A stretch of DNA of 49,653 nt from Phallusia fumigata (GCA_008931825.1 QXVZ01027918.1:1-49653), one strand, 5' to 3'. Shown: positions 43,001 through 47,201, counted from the first letter of the stretch. Program-made: numbers and translations. The notes: a model not told the origin generated them from the letters alone.

Positions 43001-43465
43001 TAGGCAAGGTAATGTAACAATAGTGAAGCTGCACCAAGGAGAAATGTGTGATAGAGGACAATCAGAATAACAATCAAAGAGAATGTTACACAGCTCCAGT
43101 TAAATAAAATTACACCACTAACTCTTTAAATATCTGTCAGAAATTTAAAACTCTAAGAAACAAAACAGCAAATCAACAAACTAGGAAAATATTTTTAGGT
43201 GTTTAGAAGCAGATAAATTATTTTTTACAGGGTTTGGGTTTGGAATAAGTAATGTCACCAAAAAATTGTAATAACTGTGAATTAAACTGTTTTGTAACCC
43301 TTTTATTTATGTAAGAATTTGCCAAGTTTAGATTTTTTTGCTTACCCACTCAAATCCAACAGAGTAAATGCTGCTAGCCCTTGCAGCTATACTGGCACTT
43401 TCCCTTCGTTTTGATGCAGTGCCCTTTCGTTTAAGGCCTTGTGCGAAACGTCTTGTTTCGGGCAT
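946..43465 (-). CDS. dock9/10/11: DOCK-C (zizimin, DOCK9/10/11-like) Rho-GEF gene, 38 exons, 3' end outside window
   Basis: Gene-level entry for the minus-strand gene whose exons are listed separately. Joined from the ATG at 43465 to the donor below 946, the 38 exons give 4866 bases (1622 codons) with every splice phase matching and no stop. DOCK-C proteins activate Cdc42 (some also Rac) through a C-terminal DHR-2 domain; the PH domain and the DHR-1 (C2) domain bind membrane phosphoinositides. Here the PH domain is about residues 210-320, DHR-1 about 685-885, and the helical scaffold about 900-1622. Human members are about 2070 residues, so roughly 450 residues, including essentially all of DHR-2, should lie left of base 1. 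Diagnostic strings: [31 protein letters not shown], LLYLLMRNN. The residues around 350-370 ([13 protein letters not shown]) look most like DOCK11, and [10 protein letters not shown] most like DOCK10, so I infer one pro-orthologue of DOCK9/10/11. Exons at 2310-3804 and 5603-5681 are extra copies not used in this model. Family comparison is from memory, not a search. Confidence 0.93.
1060..2309. other. DOCK-C intron between exons 37 and 38
   Basis: 1250 bases without a recognisable exon, RNA or element. Homopolymer-rich around 1880-2000. The duplicated block starts inside it at about 2221. Confidence 0.7.
2310..2492 (-). pseudogene. Second copy of DOCK-C exon 37
   Basis: Encodes the same 61 codons as 4013-4195 with scattered silent differences and the same splice sites. 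It is adjacent in the sequence to the intron leading to exon 38, so on one haplotype this is the copy actually joined to exon 38. Confidence 0.85.
2860..2997 (-). pseudogene. Second copy of DOCK-C exon 36
   Basis: Encodes the same 46 codons as 4581-4718, same splice sites, flanked by matching intron sequence. It lies within the 2221-3922 block that repeats 3924-5370. Either copy could be the one on the reference haplotype. Confidence 0.85.
3028..3269. repeat. 242-base direct repeat ending at N 3270 (partner 3271-3512)
   Basis: The sequence from attaaaataa to gcataagat recurs immediately after the N, with no difference that I can see. This is an overlap between two contig ends that was not collapsed. 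Confidence 0.92.
3271..3512. repeat. 242-base direct repeat following N 3270
   Basis: Partner of 3028-3269; lies in the intron between the second copies of exons 35 and 36. Confidence 0.92.
3683..3804 (-). pseudogene. Second copy of DOCK-C exon 35
   Basis: Encodes the same residues as 5131-5252 with the same splice sites. It begins with two bases of a split codon, but the exon just upstream in transcription (4013-4195) ends in phase 0. The two copies therefore cannot both be spliced in without a frameshift. Most likely an unmerged allele. Confidence 0.85.
4013..4195 (-). CDS. dock9/10/11: DOCK-C exon 37 (residues 1524-1584)
   Basis: Includes [40 protein letters not shown] and [10 protein letters not shown], matching [38 protein letters not shown], ending VRSHLQ. 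Acceptor ...ttgtttcag, donor gtaaca, phase 0 at both ends. A twin copy is at 2310-2492. Confidence 0.95.
4581..4718 (-). CDS. dock9/10/11: DOCK-C exon 36 (residues 1478-1523)
   Basis: Reads [20 protein letters not shown] and [18 protein letters not shown], matching QL...G.NPLMKKVFD.....L...QSE..LKHVFASLR.F..K. Acceptor ...tttgtgcag, donor gtacgg, phase 0 at both ends. A twin copy is at 2860-2997. Confidence 0.94.
5131..5252 (-). CDS. dock9/10/11: DOCK-C exon 35 (residues 1437-1477)
   Basis: Reads [20 protein letters not shown] then [15 protein letters not shown], matching ..AD..HQ.LLE.N.ATEVSLTVLD....F. Acceptor ...tttgtcacag supplies AA to complete Gln; donor gtaaat, phase 0. A twin copy is at 3683-3804. 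Confidence 0.92.
5371..5681. repeat. Direct repeat before N 5682 (partner 5683-6008)
   Basis: Contains truncated exon 34 copy and its downstream intron. Differs from the partner by substitutions and by short indels, for example a missing run near the donor side and a changed gcatttgcttccc segment. Confidence 0.85.
5603..5681 (-). pseudogene. Second copy of DOCK-C exon 34, truncated at assembly gap
   Basis: Same coding sequence as 5931-6019 with small differences, including donor gtgagt instead of gtaagt. It lacks the acceptor because the sequence stops at the N at 5682. Using both copies would shift the frame, so this is probably the other allele placed in tandem rather than a genuine duplicate exon. 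Confidence 0.8.
5683..6008. repeat. Direct repeat after N 5682 (partner 5371-5681)
   Basis: Second, diverged copy, containing most of the complete exon 34 used in the gene model. Confidence 0.85.
5931..6019 (-). CDS. dock9/10/11: DOCK-C exon 34 (residues 1407-1437)
   Basis: Reads [20 protein letters not shown] then SILAEPMVT, resembling the DOCK10 stretch SQTLPIIRGKNALSNPKLLQML..TMT. Acceptor ...ttaacaacag, donor gtaagt, phases correct on both sides. A near-identical truncated copy sits at 5603-5681 next to the N at 5682. Confidence 0.87.
6020..7651. other. DOCK-C intron between exons 33 and 34
   Basis: 1632 bases, AT-rich, no recognisable gene. Contains one TGACGTCA palindrome at 7045-7052. 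Short open frames on both strands show no family features. Confidence 0.7.
7652..7708 (-). CDS. dock9/10/11: DOCK-C exon 33, helical scaffold (residues 1388-1407)
   Basis: A 57-base exon reading [18 protein letters not shown], matching E.CL..FRYMGKR.I.R. Acceptor ...ttgttttag, donor gtaaaa, with phases fitting exons 32 and 34. Found only by searching for the missing motif. Confidence 0.88.
8047..8198 (-). CDS. dock9/10/11: DOCK-C exon 32, helical scaffold (residues 1338-1388)
   Basis: Reads [20 protein letters not shown] then [18 protein letters not shown], matching DKLDQ.EIRSLLMCFL.I...S.D.L..YW. Donor gttagt, phase 2. The start is uncertain: an AG at 8218-8219 has the better pyrimidine tract but gives the wrong phase, so I chose the AG directly before TTC (high end 8198), which keeps the frame. 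Confidence 0.88.
8704..8810 (-). CDS. dock9/10/11: DOCK-C exon 31, variable linker (residues 1302-1337)
   Basis: Reads [20 protein letters not shown] followed by [15 protein letters not shown]. The SRGS motif matches the family ADSRGSL. linker. Acceptor ...ttttctcgcag, donor gtagaa, phase 0. Two CACGTG(A) motifs are embedded in the coding sequence. Confidence 0.8.
9354..9510 (-). CDS. dock9/10/11: DOCK-C exon 30, variable Ser/Gly/Pro linker (residues 1250-1302)
   Basis: Begins [20 protein letters not shown]. This is the poorly conserved, probably disordered linker that all zizimins carry at this point (SRDDLST is also seen in DOCK10, as I remember it). Support: open frame, acceptor ...gttaaacag, donor gtaagt, and matching phases with exons 29 and 31. 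A TGACGTCA palindrome lies just downstream in the intron at 9315-9322. Confidence 0.78.
9873..9999 (-). CDS. dock9/10/11: DOCK-C exon 29, helical scaffold (residues 1207-1249)
   Basis: Reads [20 protein letters not shown] then LLDNVGRL, matching RYQ.K.QQA.IA.LYLP..G.LL.N..R. Acceptor ...gattccag, donor gtgagt, ending in phase 0. Confidence 0.95.
10368..10527 (-). CDS. dock9/10/11: DOCK-C exon 28, helical scaffold (residues 1154-1207)
   Basis: Includes [20 protein letters not shown] and [17 protein letters not shown], matching YSLTDE.CR.HFL.GLLL........ R..AI.V.KNLL.KH.FDDRY. Acceptor ...ttgcgttcag, donor gtaagc; the Arg of FDDRY is split across the junction with exon 29. Confidence 0.95.
10528..12470. 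other. DOCK-C intron between exons 27 and 28
   Basis: 1943 bases. I see nothing coding; exon 27 joins exon 28 in phase, so no exon is missing. A CACGTG E-box-like site lies near 11260. Confidence 0.7.
12471..12576 (-). CDS. dock9/10/11: DOCK-C exon 27, helical scaffold (residues 1119-1154)
   Basis: Reads [20 protein letters not shown] then [15 protein letters not shown], matching the strongly conserved [20 protein letters not shown]. Too short to stand out as an ORF, but the match is clear. Acceptor ...ctatttcag, donor gttagt. The final G plus AT of exon 28 gives Asp, skipping the longer loop seen in vertebrates. Confidence 0.95.
13274..13411 (-). CDS. dock9/10/11: DOCK-C exon 26, helical scaffold (residues 1073-1118)
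   Basis: Reads [20 protein letters not shown] then [17 protein letters not shown], near-identical to NANHSLA.FIKRCFT.MDRGFVFK.IN.YI..FAPGD. Acceptor ...ttcttcccag, donor gtttgt, phase 0 at both ends. Confidence 0.96.
13734..13833 (-). CDS. dock9/10/11: DOCK-C exon 25, helical scaffold (residues 1039-1072)
   Basis: Reads [20 protein letters not shown] then [13 protein letters not shown], matching .K..R.QRFP.S...AV......PHIT.K. Acceptor ...gttaccatag, donor gtatga, phase 0 end. Confidence 0.92.
14197..14390 (-). CDS. dock9/10/11: DOCK-C exon 24, helical scaffold (residues 975-1039)
   Basis: Includes [40 protein letters not shown] and KSMAQHLI, matching KTVHEELT..M...LK.SADFL..NKLLKYSWFFF....KSMAQHLI. 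Acceptor ...tttgcgcag, donor gtactt; phase 2 end completes Lys with exon 25. Confidence 0.95.
14626..14814 (-). CDS. dock9/10/11: DOCK-C exon 23, helical scaffold (residues 912-974)
   Basis: Reads [20 protein letters not shown] and [18 protein letters not shown], matching FLP.IL.QLF..L.......V....I.HVVA.CHEEGL. Start of the armadillo-like region after DHR-1. Acceptor ...gcatttccag, donor gtgtgt, phase 0 at both ends. A TGACGTCA palindrome lies inside at 14719-14726. Confidence 0.94.
15236..15403 (-). CDS. dock9/10/11: DOCK-C exon 22, end of DHR-1 (residues 856-911)
   Basis: Begins [20 protein letters not shown] and continues [18 protein letters not shown], containing the hallmark [10 protein letters not shown]....STV.TQD.H...FF..CQ. 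Acceptor ...atattcgcag, donor gtaact, phase 0 at both ends. Confidence 0.96.
15404..25402. other. Large DOCK-C intron, part upstream of the collagen-C1q gene
   Basis: About 10 kb without a confidently recognised gene. It includes the doubtful exon at 19502-19633, the longest unexplained open frame (minus 22743-23243), a pair of CACGTG motifs at 17630-17685 and a TGACGTCA at 24404-24411. Some of this is likely regulatory DNA of the nested gene (inference). Confidence 0.6.
19502..19633 (+). CDS. Possible isolated plus-strand exon, unknown product
   Basis: Open frame reading [20 protein letters not shown] then [19 protein letters not shown], bounded by an AG and a strong donor (cagac|gtaagtg). 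Codons mostly end in C or G, unlike the surrounding AT-rich intron. A second frame is also open here, no partner exon was found, and I do not recognise the product. Confidence 0.22.
25403..25430 (+). promoter_or_regulatory. Candidate splice or trans-splice acceptor and 9-base leader of the collagen-C1q gene
   Basis: A pyrimidine-rich tract (ttcgttttgctttgcag) ends in AG at 25420-25421, nine bases before the ATG. Very short leaders behind an AG are typical of tunicate spliced-leader trans-spliced genes. A conventional upstream leader exon is equally possible. I see no clear TATA box upstream. Confidence 0.5.
25431..27452 (+). CDS. Secreted short-chain collagen with C-terminal C1q domain (intronless)
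   Basis: 673 residues in one exon. Residues 1-22 ([20 protein letters not shown]) are a signal peptide. Residues about 88-135 form a Ser/Gly linker holding twelve cysteines, ending [10 protein letters not shown] and a Gly run. Gly-X-Y repeats run from about 149 to 480 with several interruptions, for example [18 protein letters not shown] and [12 protein letters not shown]. The C1q domain is about 491-621: [48 protein letters not shown] and [12 protein letters not shown] are its hallmark strands. Such proteins trimerise through C1q, fold a triple helix and act in extracellular matrix or as lectin-like recognition molecules; the cysteines may link trimers (inference). I chose the ATG at 25431, nine bases behind an AG; the frame is open a little further upstream but has no other ATG. 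The gene lies antisense inside the 14.3-kb DOCK-C intron and is visibly more GC-rich than its surroundings. It resembles C1q/collagen VIII-X/otolin-type proteins; no exact orthologue recognised. Confidence 0.93.
   Translation: MFRNKMYVLALAVALISSITAQGATAQDGESEALVAPQIRFMRQDSNKPQTVRKLVDTRVRQSTQHQVEVEVHSQETASTSEGVECESNCTGSSSCESSSSSACSSTSSCATHCNTGCSCGCNCGCCGGGGGSSDVTLLLHTLNRLTQGPPGSQGPPGLQGPAGFPGMPGPPGKAGHPGIQGPPGLQGIPGPPGFGIKGDCGPRGPKGEPGTSEVGKPGPPGPPGPTGKIDYEEFRNSPITVTGVEGPQGEKGMQGEKGMTGPPGPRGPPGFSSSDIETSKVTREVAGPRGPKGEPGSGIVGPPGPPGQDGIDGIPGESIKGDQGLPGEHGVGLPGPPGPEGPPGRAVEGEKGESGQDGQPGNPGRPGLPGPPGPPGVPKRQTDSNGLLNGETGTQGDTGPPGPVGPQGPPGMKGPRGMKGEKGMNGQSGRHGRPGTPGKSGRGEKGVKGDVGLPGPSIKGEPGPPGPPGRSTHSRTNTGMTSGGTMCCHQEKVAFMAGLSRNFQGNNRGICFDHVITNQGGAYRSATGCFIVPAGGLYVFHVHILRCRSSGPLYVHLMRNGEMISSATNQDSRFETTSATAVMQLRRGDVVWVRLRQGVAYGHSPSHYTTFSGYSIQLDEAVDVTAAFAQQRYKTGTSYSLYKGATSNVLTDEAAARARSMSGTMMSMTGND
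27453..29665. other. Large DOCK-C intron, part downstream of the collagen-C1q gene
   Basis: About 2.2 kb holding the presumed 3' UTR of the collagen gene, with TGACGTCA palindromes at 27459-27466 and 27492-27499 immediately after the stop codon. No further gene recognised. Confidence 0.6.
27874..27879 (+). terminator. Candidate polyadenylation signal for the collagen-C1q gene
   Basis: AATAAA lies about 420 bases downstream of the TGA stop. It is the first canonical hexamer I noticed on the plus strand after the gene. No cleavage-site evidence is available. Confidence 0.35.
29666..29793 (-). CDS. dock9/10/11: DOCK-C exon 21, DHR-1 (residues 813-855)
   Basis: Reads [20 protein letters not shown] then [20 protein letters not shown], matching VG.AWVPLLKDGR......PV..NLP.GYL. 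Acceptor ...ctgttcgcag, donor gttagt, phase 0. Its partner exon 22 lies 14262 bases away; the intervening intron contains the collagen-C1q gene on the other strand. Confidence 0.95.
30202..30313 (-). CDS. dock9/10/11: DOCK-C exon 20, DHR-1 (residues 776-813)
   Basis: Reads [20 protein letters not shown] then [17 protein letters not shown], matching [28 protein letters not shown], closest to DOCK10. Acceptor ...gtcgtcccag, donor gtgagt, one base carried over. Confidence 0.95.
30670..30837 (-). CDS. dock9/10/11: DOCK-C exon 19, DHR-1 (residues 720-775)
   Basis: Begins [20 protein letters not shown] and includes [20 protein letters not shown], matching the conserved DHR-1 core (ARNIAV..EF.DSDEE...PLK...F.....A.VLHH..NPEFYDE). 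Acceptor ...ctttttcag, donor gtttgt, phase 0 at both ends. Confidence 0.96.
31297..31514 (-). CDS. dock9/10/11: DOCK-C exon 18, start of DHR-1 (residues 647-719)
   Basis: Ser/Pro-rich linker ([20 protein letters not shown]) followed by [20 protein letters not shown] and TFAK, matching the DHR-1 entry motif YTNHLYVYP..LKYDSQK.FAK. DHR-1 is the C2-like phosphoinositide-binding domain. Acceptor ...cctttag, donor gtgatt, phase 0. Confidence 0.94.
31515..33151. other. DOCK-C introns around exon 17
   Basis: Two AT-rich introns (801 and 756 bases) separated by the 80-base exon 17. Apart from that exon I see nothing in them. Confidence 0.65.
32316..32395 (-). CDS. dock9/10/11: DOCK-C exon 17 (residues 620-647)
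   Basis: Reads [20 protein letters not shown] then VPTDLP, matching family RKPEK..KL....L.I....V..D.PN. Acceptor follows a T-rich tract (...gcttgtgcag), donor gtaagt. One base (A) is carried over to make Asn with exon 18. Confidence 0.9.
33152..33271 (-). CDS. dock9/10/11: DOCK-C exon 16 (residues 580-620)
   Basis: Reads [20 protein letters not shown] then [19 protein letters not shown], matching the family (.LFKD..GN.D...F...YRQ.S.KL..ED.LK.L.DF.KPEK). Acceptor ...ttttcgttag, donor gtaatc, ending in phase 2 so that exon 17 completes an Arg codon. Confidence 0.93.
33756..33826 (-). CDS. dock9/10/11: DOCK-C exon 15 (residues 557-580)
   Basis: Reads [20 protein letters not shown] then WTA, near-identical to the zizimin signature [15 protein letters not shown]. 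Short 71-base exon, acceptor ...tgtacacag, donor gtgagt, ending in phase 2. Confidence 0.95.
34428..34565 (-). CDS. dock9/10/11: DOCK-C exon 14 (residues 511-556)
   Basis: Begins [20 protein letters not shown] and continues [15 protein letters not shown], an excellent match to the family ([30 protein letters not shown]). Acceptor ...gatttccag, donor gtacgt, phase 0 at both ends. Confidence 0.96.
34944..35072 (-). CDS. dock9/10/11: DOCK-C exon 13 (residues 468-510)
   Basis: Variable linker beginning [20 protein letters not shown] and ending QWIAYPKQ, which matches the family ...YPKQ|GIFSV junction. The other open frame across this stretch is not the coding one. Acceptor ...tatgacgtag, donor gtaaat, phase 0 at both ends. 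Confidence 0.87.
35230..35322 (-). CDS. dock9/10/11: DOCK-C exon 12 (residues 437-467)
   Basis: Begins [20 protein letters not shown] and continues [11 protein letters not shown], a very strong match to the family ([10 protein letters not shown]....KISADFHVDLN). Acceptor ...ctaactaag, donor gtaagt, phase 0 at both ends. Confidence 0.95.
35395..35538 (-). CDS. dock9/10/11: DOCK-C exon 11 (residues 389-436)
   Basis: Reads on through [20 protein letters not shown] then EEPVTN, matching the family block (K..V.C..L.FNLQG.V..N..GP.TN). Acceptor follows a T-run (...tttcaaaaag); donor gtaagt, phase 0. The following intron is only 72 bp and stays open in frame (see findings). Confidence 0.88.
35539..36387. 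other. DOCK-C intron between exons 10 and 11
   Basis: 849 bases, no recognisable feature. Confidence 0.65.
36388..36563 (-). CDS. dock9/10/11: DOCK-C exon 10 (residues 330-388)
   Basis: Linker after the PH domain. [13 protein letters not shown]...GRQNVF here is [15 protein letters not shown]...EGRQNVF, closest to the DOCK11 linker as I remember it. Acceptor ...cttccgcacag, starting with two bases that complete an Asp codon from exon 9. Donor gttggt, phase 0. Confidence 0.9.
36978..37140 (-). CDS. dock9/10/11: DOCK-C exon 9, C-terminal half of PH domain (residues 276-330)
   Basis: Reads [20 protein letters not shown] followed by [17 protein letters not shown], the last strands and C-terminal helix of the PH domain; the EWI tryptophan is the invariant PH-helix Trp. 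Acceptor ...atattcgcag. The exon ends in phase 1 (TGT G) at donor gtaagt. Confidence 0.95.
37716..37850 (-). CDS. dock9/10/11: DOCK-C exon 8, PH domain core (residues 231-275)
   Basis: Begins [20 protein letters not shown] and continues [20 protein letters not shown], an almost verbatim match to the zizimin PH domain ([30 protein letters not shown]). Acceptor ...ttgttgtcag, donor gtgagt, phase 0 at both ends. Confidence 0.96.
37851..39063. other. DOCK-C intron between exons 7 and 8
   Basis: 1213 bases without coding signal. Contains a TGACGTCA palindrome at 38706-38713 and a CACGTG site near 38880. Confidence 0.65.
39064..39189 (-). CDS. dock9/10/11: DOCK-C exon 7, start of PH domain (residues 189-230)
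   Basis: Begins [20 protein letters not shown] and reads on [15 protein letters not shown], the first strand of the PH domain (family K.GWLYK). Acceptor ...atctttag, donor gtgagt, phase 0 at both ends. A perfect CRE-type palindrome TGACGTCA at 39147-39154 falls inside the coding sequence. Confidence 0.93.
39721..39840 (-). CDS. dock9/10/11: DOCK-C exon 6 (residues 149-188)
   Basis: Begins [20 protein letters not shown] and continues [12 protein letters not shown], closely matching the zizimin CIKTY...W..V..KYE.YSG block. Acceptor ...cattgtag, donor gtattt, phase 0 at both ends. Confidence 0.93.
40246..40335 (-). CDS. dock9/10/11: DOCK-C exon 5 (residues 119-148)
   Basis: Reads through [20 protein letters not shown] then VKE, matching the family block (R..STVP..AE..AQSLFVKE). 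Acceptor ...tttcgccag, donor gtaaga, phase 0 at both ends. Exon 6 continues the conserved block without a gap. Confidence 0.9.
40894..41007 (-). CDS. dock9/10/11: DOCK-C exon 4 (residues 81-118)
   Basis: Contains [18 protein letters not shown] and [11 protein letters not shown], matching the zizimin motif (EPLDYEN... LLxFPxDD) just downstream of the N terminus. Acceptor ...tttgtag, donor gtatgt, phase 0 at both ends. This conserved block precedes the PH domain. Confidence 0.88.
41384..41448 (-). CDS. dock9/10/11: DOCK-C exon 3 (residues 59-80)
   Basis: Reads [20 protein letters not shown] then K before donor gtgtgt, and joins exon 4 in phase 0. It contains an in-frame ATG (MASTPN) 14 bases behind the acceptor AG. 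An alternative, shorter DOCK product could therefore start here, with a very short leader typical of trans-spliced transcripts. Poorly conserved linker; placed by phase and by adjacency to the clearly conserved exon 4. Confidence 0.6.
41449..42850. other. DOCK-C intron between exons 2 and 3
   Basis: About 1.4 kb. Open frames on the plus strand (41692-42096) and minus strand (42430-42651) show no recognisable features. If exon 2 is rejected, this whole stretch becomes 5' flanking or first-intron sequence. Confidence 0.5.
42851..42905 (-). CDS. dock9/10/11: DOCK-C exon 2 (residues 41-58), lineage-specific N-terminal insertion
   Basis: Reads [18 protein letters not shown]. It follows exon 1 in phase 0 after an ...ataag acceptor and ends in phase 1 at donor G|gtaaag, which joins exon 3 correctly. 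Vertebrate zizimins have no obvious counterpart here, so support comes only from splice sites and phase. If the donor is not used, the frame runs on to a TGA at 42770-42768. Confidence 0.5.
43346..43465 (-). CDS. dock9/10/11: DOCK-C exon 1 (start codon; residues 1-40)
   Basis: Begins [20 protein letters not shown], which resembles the vertebrate zizimin N terminus (…ETRKFTRALSKPGTAAELRQS). ATG at 43465-43463 lies 19 bases behind an AG (minus strand ...ctggattag|TGGAAAGCC), so the leader may be completed by splicing or by spliced-leader trans-splicing. The exon ends GAGTGG before donor gtaagc, phase 0. The N terminus is basic and Ser/Ala-rich. The match to the family is short, so the start is moderately certain. 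Confidence 0.65.
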
Positions 43466-45561
43466 TGTGATGTGTGGCTTTCCACTAATCCAGATTTTCA
43501 GTGCAGCATTTTTTGAAATACAAAATAATAACAGGAACAGACTAAATCCTACAAACATAATTTCCAATTTTATTACAGTCCATTTAAGTGTAAAAACTTT
43601 TTGCTTCATAGCTTATATTTTGGGTTTTTAGTTTTATTATCACCGAAACAAGCCAGCTCAAAGATACACAAGTTTTTGACATTCGTAGCTATGTAGTTTT
43701 GTACTAAGGCAACAAGCAAGTTACAACAGCAAACCAACTAAAACTGAATTAAAGGTTAACGTTTGCTTTACTTAAAGTGAGTACATTATTTTTAAGGTAT
43801 TTGAAAAGATTTTACAATTGTTCATTAAATTGTTTGATACAAGGGCATAATTTTGGACACAATACTCACACAAGCTTTTGACTTGTTTATAACATTTGCT
43901 GGAAATCATACAATAAAAAACAATAAAGCTGGGATGTGCACCTTTCACTGTACCGACAAGAATAGTTTTAATATAGCAGGATTGAGTGAAGGATTTTAAA
44001 GTTACAAGAATCAACATATTAATGCGACATTATTAAATGCTACTGCTAGAAATCTGTCAAACTTAACATGAAACAAGATGTAATCAACTAGTTGAGACTA
44101 GACAATTGAACTGTTGGCCATGACTGTAATTAAGCATTGCGTTTCCTTTGTAATGCAGAACCAAATGTCCACAATAAATAATGCATCATTTTGAGGTCAG
44201 AACTATATCCATAATATTGTAAATTCCCAGTTTCCATTTTTGTGTGATACGAAAACTAGAAGATTTAACTTACATTAGATAAAATGACTAGAATTTTACA
44301 GAAATTGTTAGATACAGAAATAGCTATATATTTGCAGGTAACAGCACAAAACAGTTACAAAATAAATCACAAAACAATATTTTCTATTAAGCATGTTGCA
44401 AAAGGATGTTAAACAAACTAAATGTATTTAAATTCAAATAGGTAATTCCAATAAATTCAAATAAAGTATTTACGTTTTGCTAAAAACAAATAAAAGTTTT
44501 TTGAAATAGACCCATTCTATTTGGTGCAAAATGTAATATTTTTAATGATAATTGTCATTACAAACTTAACCAGCAGGGTTTTAATTGCCTTACGGCTTGT
44601 AACATCCAAAACTGTAGGGCCACTAGGTCCGGCTATTACCCACTTTTAGTGCCTTCGAAAACTGTAGTTCCACACGGTAACGCAACTGCGTTTTGTACTG
44701 CCATGGTAAATACTGCAAGGAATGCATGACCAGTCCAGCAGTTTTAGACTTGCCAGAGGTGGACCAAGCACAAGACTGAGTATTAGACTGAACCCCTGTG
44801 CAAAGCCTACAAAATAAACCATGAAATAAACCTGTCACCCCACTCCCAGTAGACAACATAATGCCGGTAAACCCTTAATCCTGCTTTGCTGAAAGTAAAC
44901 AAAAAACAACACATGACTTCACAGTTTGTGGCATCAACCCAACATGACCGTCTCCGTCTGTAAGTATTTTTTGCACTTCCGAGTTCTAAATACGTACCCC
45001 AAGACCTGAACCTTATTTCAGTACCTCGAATAACTACTGAAACATCATTTCGGTGTGTCAACCTTACGAGAATAATAATAAAAACTTACACTGACCTGAC
45101 AGCACTGGCAGAATGTAAACAAGAAATAAGAAAACGCCGCCGCGGTAATATATGTCTTCCCCTCATCCGTTAGGTTTCCAATAAAACATATTTCAGTCAC
45201 ACATTCTCATCGTTGTTAGTAGGGCATTTAAAGGACCGAAAAACTCATGTAGTTGAGGTAAAATCGGCTATTCAATCTTATTTCGGGGAATGCAAAAGTT
45301 TCTGGGCTTTAAAAAATCCAGATTTTTACAGCTTGGATTCGAAATTTCAGATTTGGGAATTCCCCAATATGATCATCGAATGGGAATTAAAATTAACTCA
45401 ATTATGCATCCAGTAAACCCGCTGCAAAGTACTAATCCAGTCTTCTTTACTAAGCGGACCTGCAGTTTTTACTATCCAGTCTTCTTTACTAAGCGGACCT
45501 GCAGTTCATAAACGTATAGCTTAATCGCTACGTTGAAGTTGGCGTTGACGTTGACATTATA
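43466..45561. other. Upstream region of DOCK-C, very AT-rich
   Basis: Presumed 5' leader, promoter or first-intron sequence of DOCK-C. Particularly AT-rich at 44000-44560. A minus-strand open frame at 44623-44859 lacks a phase-compatible partner. No TATA box or initiator can be assigned with confidence. Confidence 0.5.
45436..45507. repeat. Tandem 39-base direct duplication
   Basis: The block tccagtcttctttactaagc plus the following cggacctgcagtt occurs at 45436 and again at 45475 with no visible difference over at least 33 bases. A local tandem duplication, or a replication or assembly slip. Confidence 0.9.
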
Positions 45562-45945
45562 TAGGGTTGCCAACCGTCCTTTATTTCAAAGGACAATCCT
45601 TTATTCAACTCTATTTGTCCTTGTCCTTTATTGAGATTTGAAATAACACTATCTGTCCTTTATTTTAAAACCTATTTGACTTGTGGTTAAATTTTTGAAC
45701 TGAGACTCGAAGAATCAAAACAAATGTAGCATATTATTCAACAAAATAGTGATGACGGCCTTTACAAAATCGAGCCGTAAATTGTTATGAAAGAAATCTA
45801 TGTGAGAAAACATGTCATAGCAGTGGCAATCTTTTATGTCATCATCAGATTGAAATATTAATTGAAAGTGTGTTTTCGATACGTGATAGAATATCAATTA
45901 TGTTTTTATGTCCTTTATTGTAGCCTAACAGAGTTGGCAACCCTA
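45562..45945. mobile_element. MITE-like non-autonomous DNA transposon with 13-bp terminal inverted repeats
   Basis: Starts TAGGGTTGCCAAC and ends with its exact reverse complement GTTGGCAACCCTA, 384 bases in all. An internal hairpin (GTCCTTT...AAAGGAC) lies close to the left end, and TCCTTTATT recurs four times inside. There is no transposase frame. The terminus resembles hAT-type ends (CAGGGTTGCCA...), but I see no 8-bp target duplication; TA at both ends leaves a Tc1/mariner-type origin possible. Confidence 0.72.
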
Positions 45946-45984
45946 CACACGGCCCACGAGATTTGATATGGGTAATAAACTCAC

Positions 45985-46061
45985 GACCGCCAAAATGCTG
46001 AAACTCTTTTGGGTCGACGTCAATAATGGATCCGAAATCGTTTCTTTCCTGCAGCCACTCC
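45985..46061 (-). CDS. Possible exon of an unidentified gene, copy A, cut by N at 46062
   Basis: Minus strand reads EWLQERNDFGSIIDVDPKEF then QHFGG to a good donor (ggtc|gtgagt). The 5' part is lost at the assembly gap. Diverged from copy B at 46973-47072. Family not recognised; it may belong to a gene upstream of DOCK-C. Confidence 0.3.
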
Positions 46062-46972
46062 NATTTTGAAGGTCATGAAAAACAATAAAAGTGAGTAAAA
46101 ATTAATATAAAAGTGCCGCTACAGCCTAAAAGTTGAATTGCCATTTCCTTGGGTTGGTATTGTTTAATTTCTACCTTGTTGCGTTATAACTTTGGTCTGT
46201 CGTTAAAGATTTGAAACTGTGGCTTAATGTATCTGGTCTGCTTCAGTGTTTTAGATTCACTCGCATTGTGTTTATAAGTTCTAGTTAGGTAGAACGCAGG
46301 ATAAGCGTGCATTATTTTCCCCAACCAGAACAAATAGAGATAAGCTTATACTGCCGTGGATCGTGCATGTCTGTACTGGTAAGCGCTTGTACACTAGGAA
46401 ACCAATTTATTATTGAAAGGCAAGTAAACCAAAAAATTCAAACCAATGTAAACTAGATATGCAAGAGGTCATTTTCTTGTCAACATTGTTTACGACTTTC
46501 GCCCACTTGTGGCCCGTGTACGTATTGAACCCGGTAAAATATTGTTTCCATCACGTTTTACTCTTTAACTGAAAAAATGCTTGCTTCGATATTTGCAATC
46601 CTGCAAATCCAACTCGATTGTCAATTCTGACTTTGCTCTTGTTATACTTTGGTCACAGTCAAATTTATAATGTTAGTTTTACTCTTACTACAAGCTACTA
46701 ACCCGTGTTATGGAAACCGGGGTCGTCTTCGCTGCTGCTCCAGCTTTTTCCCTGGTTTGCCCTCTAGCGCCACCCTATGTCTGTTCATTTCAAATAAGTT
46801 CGTTATTTTGGCTTTTGGTGCTTTGAAGTCCTGAACGTTAAAAGAATGCATTCTAAGAAAAGAAGCGATCACTCCTGTTGTCTGAGCGAACAGAATTTCA
46901 CCCCGTGACTGGGTGATTGGGACACAAGGCCCAGCACTTCCAGACGAAAATTAATATGGGTAATAAACTCAC

Positions 46973-47072
46973 GACCGCCAACGTGTTAAAACTCTTCTGG
47001 GTCGACTTCAACAATATATCCGAAATCGTTTCTTTCCTGCAGCCACTCCTCGATTTCCTGTGCATCGTTCAT
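46973..47072 (-). CDS. Possible exon of an unidentified gene, copy B, with in-frame stop
   Basis: From an ATG at 47072 it reads MNDAQEIEEWLQERNDFGYI then VEVDPEEF followed by TAA at 46988-46986, whereas copy A has CAG there. The same gtgagt donor follows. Either an acidic 28-residue stub, a defective allele or paralogue, or not translated in this frame. Confidence 0.3.
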
Positions 47073-47201
47073 CGTTCAGCTCGCAAGAGCAGGGATCCCT
47101 GCGCGTGTCTACAAAATACGGTCGAAGTTGTGTGTATGGCTCGCACACCATAGAATCGGGTGCTCTTGGGTGTTGTGTGGTCCGTCTGTCTGCCAACGTT
47201 G

